Below, one piece after another: positions 31,526-42,800 of a stretch of DNA of 46,062 nucleotides (position 1 is the first letter of the stretch; every line of letters starts with the position of its first letter). Source of the stretch: Bacteroidales bacterium. GTDB taxonomy: Bacteria; Bacteroidota; Bacteroidia; Bacteroidales; Muribaculaceae. The DNA lies in the NCBI GenBank assembly GCA_021205635.1, contig JAJPXC010000068.1, positions 1 to 46,062 on the forward strand, in the 5' to 3' direction. Made by a program: the position numbers and the translations under genes. A model generated the notes under the pieces. The model searched no databases and was not told the DNA's origin. It saw only the letters and a list, made by a program, of their open reading frames with translations.

Positions 31526-33019
31526 ATGAAACTATCATATATCGCCTCGGCCGCGCTCCTTGCCTTGGGCTTGAGCTGCGCGTCGTGCACCGACAACGAC
31601 TATATGGAGCTGGATAAGGGCAGCGACACCTTGACCCTTACAGCCTCCACAACCGAGATCGTGCTTGAGGAATCGGAGTACGCCTCCGACGCTATCGAGC
31701 TTTCCTGGAGTACCGGCACCAACTACGGCACCGGCAACCGCATCCTCTACACCCTTGAGCTGGCAGCCGCCGGCACCAACTTCGCCGAACCCGTCGTGAT
31801 CTACAACGGCGAGGCTCAGGAATACTCCTGGACCCCCATGGTCGATCAGCTCAACGCTTTGGCGGTCAATCGCCTCGGCGCCGAGCCTTACGAGGCCTAC
31901 CAAATCGAGGCTCGCGTGATCGCCACAGTATCGGGCGTCGCCACCGACCAAAGTTCTACCGTCACCTTCACCGTCACCCCCTACAAGGCCGTGGCCACCA
32001 AGCTCTACCTCATCGGCGACGCTACCCCCAACGGCTGGAGCGCCGACAACGCCACCGAGATGTCCAAGACCTCGACCGGTATCTTCACCTGGACCGGCAA
32101 CCTCACCGCTGGTGAATTCAAGTTCATCACCACCCTTGGCCAGTTCCTCCCCTCCTACAACAACGACGGCAACGGTGGCCTCGTTTACCGCGACAGCGAC
32201 GACCAGCCCGACGAGAAATTCGTCATCACCGAGGCACATTGCTATAAGGTGGACGTCAACCTCCTGGAGTTGACCATCACGATCACCGAGGTTGAGGGTA
32301 TCGCCCCGGCCTACAGTGAGCTTTACTTCGTGGGCGACGTTACGAGCTGGACATTCTGGGAGATGACCCAGGACCCCTTGGATCCGTTCCTGTTCCGCAT
32401 CGGCGTGTTCTTCACCGGCGCCAGCGAGTTTAAGTTTGGCACCGCCAGCGGCTCGTGGGAGAATATGTACAAGGCTGCCGAGGAGAACGCTCCTTACACC
32501 AACACCGAAATGCAGTTCATCTCGGGCTTCGATCCCGACCCCAAGTGGTATCTCACCGCATCGGAGGCCAACCAGGCTTACAAGATTTGCGTGGATATCC
32601 GCACCGACGCCGAGCGCATGCTCATGGCTCCCTACACCCCCTACACCGAGATGTACCTCGTGGGCGACGCCACCCCCAACGGTTGGGACCTTGGCAACGC
32701 CACCGCGATGACAGTCGACCCCTCCGACGCCAACATCTTCACCTGGAGCGGCCACCTCAACACCGGCGAGCTGAAATTCTCGGCCGACAAGCAGAGCGAC
32801 TGGAACGGCGCGTGGTTCATGGCCTCCAGCGAGGGCAAGGTGCCCGACGGCACCGAGGAGTACACCCTGTTCATCGACAAGACCAACTCCTCTTGCCAGG
32901 ATCAGTACAAGGAGATCCTCGTGGGCAACATCGACTACAAGTGGGTAATCGAATCAGCCGGCGACTACACTATCACCCTCAACCAGCTTTACCAGACTGT
33001 TACCATCAAAAAGCAATAA
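31526..33019 (+). CDS. SusE/SusF-like surface glycan-binding lipoprotein
   Basis: The 497-residue protein starts at the ATG at 31526. It has a lipoprotein signal (LGLSCASC; C18 or C21 as the lipidated residue), a SusE-type N-terminal immunoglobulin-like domain (about 30-155) and repeated carbohydrate-binding modules. The modules begin LYLIGDATPNGW (about 162), LYFVGDVTSW (about 266) and MYLVGDATPNGW (about 375). It sits directly after susD, the SusE position of alpha-glucan loci. It is expected to hold the polymer at the surface for the GH66 enzyme. A strong hairpin separates it from that enzyme's gene. Confidence 0.9.
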   Translation: MKLSYIASAALLALGLSCASCTDNDYMELDKGSDTLTLTASTTEIVLEESEYASDAIELSWSTGTNYGTGNRILYTLELAAAGTNFAEPVVIYNGEAQEYSWTPMVDQLNALAVNRLGAEPYEAYQIEARVIATVSGVATDQSSTVTFTVTPYKAVATKLYLIGDATPNGWSADNATEMSKTSTGIFTWTGNLTAGEFKFITTLGQFLPSYNNDGNGGLVYRDSDDQPDEKFVITEAHCYKVDVNLLELTITITEVEGIAPAYSELYFVGDVTSWTFWEMTQDPLDPFLFRIGVFFTGASEFKFGTASGSWENMYKAAEENAPYTNTEMQFISGFDPDPKWYLTASEANQAYKICVDIRTDAERMLMAPYTPYTEMYLVGDATPNGWDLGNATAMTVDPSDANIFTWSGHLNTGELKFSADKQSDWNGAWFMASSEGKVPDGTEEYTLFIDKTNSSCQDQYKEILVGNIDYKWVIESAGDYTITLNQLYQTVTIKKQ

Positions 33020-33029
33020 TTCAACCATT

Positions 33030-33067
33030 CGGGAATCCCGGAATTTCCGAAAATCCCGGGATTCCCG
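33030..33067 (+). promoter_or_regulatory. intra-operon hairpin between the SusE-like and GH66 genes
   Basis: A 12-bp perfect GC-rich stem (arms 33030-33041 and 33056-33067) has a 14-nt loop that is partly self-complementary. It has no T-run, so it is more likely an mRNA-stability or processing element than a terminator. Confidence 0.55.
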
Positions 33068-33083
33068 ATAAATAATACCAGCA

Positions 33084-37002
<3,919 letters not shown>

Positions 37003-37026
37003 ACTCTATGGGAGCTCGATTTCTCT

Positions 37027-37096
37027 CGACTTAAATCGACTTAAATCGACTTAAATCGACTTAAATCGAGAGAAATCGACTTAAATCGAGAGAAAT
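37027..37096. repeat. array of seven 10-bp repeats (CGACTTAAAT / CGAGAGAAAT)
   Basis: Order: four CGACTTAAAT, then CGAGAGAAAT, CGACTTAAAT, CGAGAGAAAT. A flanking TCGATTTCTCTCGA (37016-37029) is the reverse complement of TCGAGAGAAATCGA, so the array can fold back on its own flank. It lies in the 139-nt spacer between the GH97 and SusF-like genes. Confidence 0.95.
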
Positions 37097-37141
37097 CGAT
37101 TCCCTGAAACCAAAAAACCAAAAACCAAAATACCATTCACA

Positions 37142-38293
37142 ATGAAAAAGCTTTTACTTTCCACAGCCCTATGCCTCAGCGCATTGGCAGCCTCAGCATT
37201 TGAGTACAGCGACATCACCAACCTCTACGTTATCGGCGAAGCCGTTTCCAGCGGCTGGTCGCAGGCCGACGCCCCCGAAATGACCTCCAATGGCAACGGC
37301 GTGTTCACCTGGACCGGCAACCTCAAAACCGGCCAAGTGAAATTCATCATCGGCCGCGACACATGGGATTCCCTCGTTTCCGCCGACTACGACAACTACG
37401 GTATCGTCCTCGACACACCCATGAACCTCGCAAAAGGTGACGATGCTGGCGACAACAAGTGGTACAACAACGACGCCGGTGCTTACACCCTCACCGTCGA
37501 CCTCAACGCCAAGACATTGACAGTCTCCGCCGACGCCTCGGCATTCGTTCCCACCGCCTTCGCCATCTCCGGCTCAGCCCTCACCTGCACCCCCGCCGAG
37601 CAAGGCCCCTCGATCTTCAAGTACATGGGCGCAATCGCCGCCGGCACTTTCACCGTTAAGGCCACCGATGCCGATGGTAAGACCCAATGGCTCAAGGCTG
37701 GCGACGGCACCGCTTACAGCTACGTAGGCTCGGAGAGCGCAGCCACCGCCTACACCGCCGAGGCCATCACCAAGGCCCAGCTCTTCATCGACGCCGCATC
37801 CCAGACCCTCTCGTGGAACGCCTACGAGGCTCCCGCTGGAGTGTGGATCGTGGGTTCCGACACCGAATGGTCGTTCGTTGAGATGACCCAATCAGCCGAC
37901 GACACCGACGTGTACGAATGGACCGGCGCTATCGGCACCTCCAAGGGCACCGAGATTAAGTTCATGACCATCAACAACTTCGACAACGACGGCGTTTACG
38001 GAATTCATCCCTACTTCAACGGCGAGAACCTGCTGGAGGCCAACTACTTCTGTCAGGGCGGCAACGACAACAAGTGGGCCGTTCCCGAGGACGCCAACTA
38101 CAAGCTCCGCGTCAACCCCTATCTCCAGACCGTTTCGGCCTCCAAGGTAAGCGGCATCGCCGCCGTTGAGGTCAACGACCCCACCGCCCCCGTTGAGTAC
38201 TATAACCTGCAAGGCATCCGCGTGGCCCAGCCCACGGCCGGCCAGATCCTCATCCGCCGCCAAGGCACCACCGTTGTTAAAGTCATCTTCTAA
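37142..38293 (+). CDS. SusF-like exported glycan-binding protein
   Basis: The 383-residue protein has a type I signal peptide (MKKLLLSTALCLSALAASA), no lipobox, and two clear SusE/F-type modules starting LYVIGEAVSSGW (about 28) and VWIVGSDTEWSFVEM (about 236). Each contains VKFI or IKFM strands and an NKWY or NKWAV motif; a weaker unit lies between. The end, VEYYNLQGIRVAQPTAGQILIRRQGTTVVKVIF, is a tail common in Prevotella-like exported proteins and resembles a sorting domain. It is the last gene of the locus, before a strong terminator. Binding of alpha-glucan is inferred from context. Confidence 0.85.
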   Translation: MKKLLLSTALCLSALAASAFEYSDITNLYVIGEAVSSGWSQADAPEMTSNGNGVFTWTGNLKTGQVKFIIGRDTWDSLVSADYDNYGIVLDTPMNLAKGDDAGDNKWYNNDAGAYTLTVDLNAKTLTVSADASAFVPTAFAISGSALTCTPAEQGPSIFKYMGAIAAGTFTVKATDADGKTQWLKAGDGTAYSYVGSESAATAYTAEAITKAQLFIDAASQTLSWNAYEAPAGVWIVGSDTEWSFVEMTQSADDTDVYEWTGAIGTSKGTEIKFMTINNFDNDGVYGIHPYFNGENLLEANYFCQGGNDNKWAVPEDANYKLRVNPYLQTVSASKVSGIAAVEVNDPTAPVEYYNLQGIRVAQPTAGQILIRRQGTTVVKVIF

Positions 38294-38374
38294 GCTGCCC
38301 TCAGCGGCCATCACCTAATCCCTAAAGCATGTTAGCCAACCTCTGGTTCCCATAAGTAGTACAATTTTAAGGTA

Positions 38375-38412
38375 GCTGCCCGACCTCCCCCGAGGCCGGG
38401 CAGCCTATTTTT
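38375..38412 (+). terminator. intrinsic terminator of the glycan operon
   Basis: Arms 38375-38387 and 38392-38404 pair at 12 of 13 positions with a 4-nt loop and are followed by CTATTTTT. It marks the end of the susC-to-SusF-like transcription unit. Confidence 0.85.
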
Positions 38413-38467
38413 CCCACGCGCCCAGTCTCAAAACAAGGAACGCGGGCCGTCCCCGACCGCAGCTATC

Positions 38468-38818
38468 TTAGCGCGCTGCGCGCTTAGATAGTTTAGCTAA
38501 TGTAAGGAAATGAGGCCAACATGTACTGAATCGGTGAAACACACAGTTTTGCAGATGTCCCAAATTATCTCGATTTTTGGGGAGGATGGTAAATTTTTTA
38601 AGGGATGTGATGGATTTTTCAGAAACTTTGTCTAAATTTGCGCAATCGTCGACCGAGAGCGGTCGTCGATAGTACCCCCACACGACGGTCAGCGTACCAT
38701 CAGGGTGGGCATCGACATATCGACAAAAGCGTTTTCCAACGCTGTCTTCGACTGTAGAAAACCTGAGAAATTTTCGATAAGGTTCGAAGATAGTGCAGCG
38801 GCAGGCGCTCAGGGAAGA
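38468..38818 (-). pseudogene. possible decayed coding remnant
   Basis: The minus strand stays open for about 115 codons. The first in-frame ATG is only at 38683, leaving upstream protein-like text without a start (for example VEDSVGKRFCRYVDAHP and DGTLTVVWGYYRRPLS). A stop at about 38819 cuts it from the similar-looking small frame at 38882-39028. PDGTL text is reminiscent of integrase-type transposase C-termini, but this is too weak to name. The plus strand here also carries a TAAATTTG promoter-like box (38633-38640) and inverted repeats (38684-38693 with 38890-38899). A structured RNA is therefore an alternative reading. Confidence 0.25.
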
Positions 38819-38881
38819 TTATATCCCGCACAAGCCGAACAGCCTCGACATGAGGCCGGCTGATTAGCGGCACATATAATC

Positions 38882-39028
38882 CTACGTGGGCTGACCGTCA
38901 CTGCTTATCTCAACCTTATAGGCAGTCTCAGGGCCTTCTACAGTGGGACAAGCAGGAAAGAGCTGCCCACGCTTTTTTATAAACCAATCTAATGCCGAAT
39001 CAGGGACGCTATAGGCACATTTGTACAT
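38882..39028 (-). CDS. small hypothetical ORF (48 residues), possibly a gene fragment
   Basis: ATG at 39028 (minus strand) to TAG at 38882 encodes a peptide beginning MYKCAYSVPDSALDWFIKKR, with later TVEGPETAYKVEISSDG. Its start codon shares the palindrome ACATGT with the start of the divergent gene at 39027. The text TVEG-x5-KVEI-xxDG resembles TVED-x5-RYVD-xxxDG in the decayed frame downstream, suggesting a broken or duplicated gene. I do not recognise a family. Confidence 0.3.
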   Translation of the reverse strand: MYKCAYSVPDSALDWFIKKRGQLFPACPTVEGPETAYKVEISSDGQPT

Positions 39029-39722
39029 GTATAATAGAGTGAAGGCCACTCTCCTTGTTTCGTCCGGAGAACTGCGCGAAGAAGTCGACTTTCAGGCGTT
39101 GTCGCATTTCGCGATGCTGTGGGACTATGACGTGATGGTCGATCCCGTCAGCAGCTATCCGCGCTCGCTTGAATGCCCCTCCACACTTCTTGTTGGCAGC
39201 CATCAGCGGCGCCATAAGTGCAGGGTGATTGAGCAAAGAGTTCAGATAGCCAAAGAGCTCAAACCCGTGTTGAGCAAAGCCAAGCGAGGGATTTACGTCA
39301 CTTTTGAGGAATTGTTTGATGCGGTGTATGATGTCACGGTCGAAAACCCCAAGGTGAGCTACATGGGCTTCCTCACCTGCTATGACATCTCGCTGCGCAT
39401 AGCATGCTGCCTCCTTCCAAAACGAATATGCTCCCCGGCACGCCGCAAGGGTATCGACCTGATGCCGCGCAACTATGTCTACCTCTATCATGCATCCAAC
39501 GGCCATCCGTGTCCTTACCACACTGCCTGTCATCTCTATGGCGAGGAGGCCGTAGAGCAGGCTGCGGGTCCCAAGGACTCTCCCAACCGCCTCGAGGGAG
39601 GTGTGCGTGTCCCCACCGCCTTCTTCAGCGAAATTCATCACAGAATAACCGACGTCTACCAGATTGAAAATTTCCTCTGCCTGTACCAACATCATGAAGA
39701 AATCAACGATGATGCCAAGTGA
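39027..39722 (+). CDS. hypothetical protein
   Basis: The 231-residue frame starts at the ATG at 39027; a TTG at 39021 is also in frame. No signal peptide or membrane helix is seen. The middle reads KRGIYVTFEELFDAVYDVTVENPKVSYMGFLTCYDISLRIA, then MPRNYVYLYHASNGHPCPYHTACHLYG. The pattern G-x-LT-x-YD-x-x-LRI followed by P-x-x-VYLH recalls an uncharacterised Bacteroidota family with a possible helix-hairpin-helix-like core. That is a memory-based impression only. The protein is cysteine- and histidine-rich. An overlapping minus-strand frame is judged a shadow. Lower GC and different codon choice from the glycan operon suggest separate ancestry. Confidence 0.6.
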   Translation: MYNRVKATLLVSSGELREEVDFQALSHFAMLWDYDVMVDPVSSYPRSLECPSTLLVGSHQRRHKCRVIEQRVQIAKELKPVLSKAKRGIYVTFEELFDAVYDVTVENPKVSYMGFLTCYDISLRIACCLLPKRICSPARRKGIDLMPRNYVYLYHASNGHPCPYHTACHLYGEEAVEQAAGPKDSPNRLEGGVRVPTAFFSEIHHRITDVYQIENFLCLYQHHEEINDDAK

Positions 39723-39818
39723 GGCCTGCCTGACCAGTTGCCCGGTTATTCATCCCCGCGGGGGATGTCGGCTGAAAGGCAGATGCCAAGTTCTCAACGA
39801 TAAAAACCATACAACAAT

Positions 39819-42800
39819 ATGAAACATTCTTACTTCCTCCCCGCAGTCTCACGTTGGCTGTTGATGACTGTCATCCTGATGGCCGCCCATCTTCCCGGGC
39901 TGGCAGCCCAAGCTGAATCCAGCGAATCGACAATTCCAAGTCATGAAACTATCACATTGAGTCCATACGCCTTTGGTTACACTAACAATGAGACAGTTTC
40001 ATTTATAAATCTGGACCCCATCACCATAAACTTTTCCAATGCCAACTACGTCAGTAAAAGCCAGACCTTGTCGTGCAGCGGTTCAATATCTTTTACTGCC
40101 TCTACAGGTTATGTCATGACCGGCTTAAAAATTACATGCAACAGCCAGATCACGCAAAATAACTCATCAGCGTCGAGTGGATCTTGGTCGACTGATTGGG
40201 ATGTATGGTCTTCGACTACCACCTGCGTATGGAGGGGCACAGATGATGATGTTACTATCAACTTCAATTCGACTGCTGCGATTAAGAAAATTGAAATTAC
40301 AATTTTAGAAACAGCAAATCTGTCGACCGACACAAACGGAAACTACTATTATGGTGAGGACATGTCCGTGCTTGTGCATGTTGTCGGAAATCCATACCGG
40401 TTGGTGATTCCTTCGGGGGTGACGCAGATAGCATCTCAAGCTGTAGCATACAACAGCAATTTACAATCTGTTGTTATTCCATCTTCCGTACAGTCTTTAG
40501 GGGAGAATGCCTTTGAAGGCTGCGACAACCTTTTGAAGGTTTTCCTTTTGCCCAACACTGTCCCCGATGGGTCAGCCGAGGCTTTTCCCAAAGTGAAAAT
40601 TTTGGGATTCGCCAGGCATACCTATGTTTCAAACTCTAAATACTCAGACATTGCTGTTCTTGGCACAATTCACCAGTATAATAGCTTGAGTTCGATGTTT
40701 GAGGCCGACGGAGTGGTGTATGTGCCTATATCCGTAGCGGGTCGCACGTGCGCGGCTGTCGACGCCACGTATGCCGAGGATGCCACTTCGATAAGCGTAG
40801 GCGCCTCGACGGTGTACCGCAATGTTGTTATGAATATCACCGAGGTGAATCCCAATCTTATGCGTGGCAATCCCTATATAACTTCTCTGAGCTATACAAA
40901 TGCCTCAATAGTGCCTGATGACGCATGCTACCGATGCACCAACTTGCAGCATATAACCATAGGTGGCAACGTAACGGGGTTTGGTAGCACACCATTCTTA
41001 GGAGTTTATGCTCTCTCATCGCTCACCCTTGAGGATGGTGACACCACTCTGCCTATCAATAGTGTGTGGTTGCTACGCTCTGGTCAGTTGGCAGAATTGT
41101 ATCTGGGGCGAGACTTGACGTATTCATACCTACCGAGCAGTGCCAATGATTATATGTCGCCATTAGAACGCATATCGACTCTGCGCTCGCTGAAAGTGGG
41201 TCCGACGGTGACTTCTCTCAACGACAACCTTTTTTTCGGCTCAGAAAATCTTGAGACGGTTGTTGTTTTGGGCAACGCCCTGAAGTCAATCGGATACCAA
41301 GCATTTTATAATTGCTCGAAACTCAGCTCCTTCAATTTTCCCTCGGGCTTTACCACAGTCGGCGAGAGCGCATTTTATGGCTGCGCGGCTCTCACGAAAG
41401 CGTCATTCCCCTCGACGCTGGAGTCTGTGGGCAAGCAAGCCTTCAGGGGCTCGGGATTGGCGTCGCTGCGCCTGCCGGGGTCGGTGAGCACGGTAGGCTC
41501 CGGGGCTTTCGACAGCTGCACAAGCCTGAAGGAGGTTCGGTTCGACGACGGCGATTCGGTGCTTGACATTCAGTGCAACTTCACCACATCGATAGTCGAG
41601 CAGGCCTACATCGGCCGCACCTTCAACACTCCCGACACTTACCGGCCTTTTGAGAACTGCACGGGCCTGAAGACCGTGGAGATGAGCAACTACGTGACTC
41701 AGCTGGGCCAGTATTGCTTCTCGGGCTGCACGGGGCTGCAGGTGGTCAACATCCCTTCGTCGCTGGCGGCCATCCCCAACTACGCCTTCAACGGCTGTTC
41801 GTCGCTCTCCGGCATAGAATTCCCATCGTCGGTCAACAGCATTGGCGACTTCGCTTTCTACAAGTCGGGCATCCCGGCGGTGTCGATAGCCTCCACCGTT
41901 GGCAGCATCGGCCAGCAGGCCTTTGCCGAAAGCCCCAACCTGCAGTATGCCACGGTCAACGCCACGACCATCGGCGAAAAAGCCTTCAGCAATTCCGGCC
42001 TCAAGCAGGTTGACGTGGAGAGCAACGTCAACAGTGTCGGCGACTACGCGTTCATGGGCTGCACGGCCCTGGAGTCGGCCAGCATCGCCGCCAACAGCAT
42101 CGGCACCGGAGCTTTCAGCGACTGCACGGCGCTTGTCTCGGCAGTCTTAGATGACAAGACCACGACCATCGGCGAGAGCGCCTTCTCGGGCGACACCTCG
42201 CTCACAGCCGTCAACCTGCCGGAGGGAGTGACCGTAATCCAGCCGAACACGTTCTACAACACCTCCTCGCTGCGTGAAATCACGCTGCCGTCGACCCTCA
42301 CCTCAATCGGCGTGGGCGCCTTCAAACAGGGCGGCCTCAACTCGCTGACTGTCCCGGCCGCTGTGACCGTCGTCAGCGACGAGGCTTTCGCCGCAATCCC
42401 GGCCATCGCCTCGCTGACCTTCAACGACGCCGAGGCTGCAGTCTCATTGGCCAACAGCTCGTTCTCGGGCGCTGGCATTTCCTCGCTCAGCATCAACCGC
42501 CAGGTGAACTACGACACCACGGGCGATTCCCCCTTCAAGGGCAATACGGCGCTGACCGGCGTTACCTTCAGCGACCGGCCGACATCGGTGCTCAACGGAA
42601 TGTTCCAGGGCTGCACCCAGCTGGCCTCGGTGCGCCACGGCTCCAACATCGGCGAGATTGGCGAGTATGCCTTTGCCGGGTGCTCGTCGCTGGGTACCGT
42701 CAACATCCCTGACGGCATATCGGAGATTAAGGCTCACACCTTTGACGGCTGCTCGGCTCTGGAGGCCCTTACGCTGCCGACGTCGGTGACGCACCTGCGC

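Noticed and set aside
37027-37096. Possible CRISPR array
   Set aside because: Units are 10 bp with no spacers and there are no cas genes; it is a simple tandem repeat.
38640-38985. RNase P RNA, tmRNA or 6S RNA in the non-coding stretch
   Set aside because: Hallmark sequences (such as the GAGGAAAGTCCGGGC-type core of RNase P, or a CCA-ending tRNA-like domain of tmRNA) are absent.
39009-39695. 228-codon open frame on the minus strand overlapping the hypothetical gene at 39027-39722
   Set aside because: The plus-strand frame has more natural codon use and a protein-like motif pattern; the minus frame is read through its third-position bias. It cannot be fully excluded because the region is uncharacterised.
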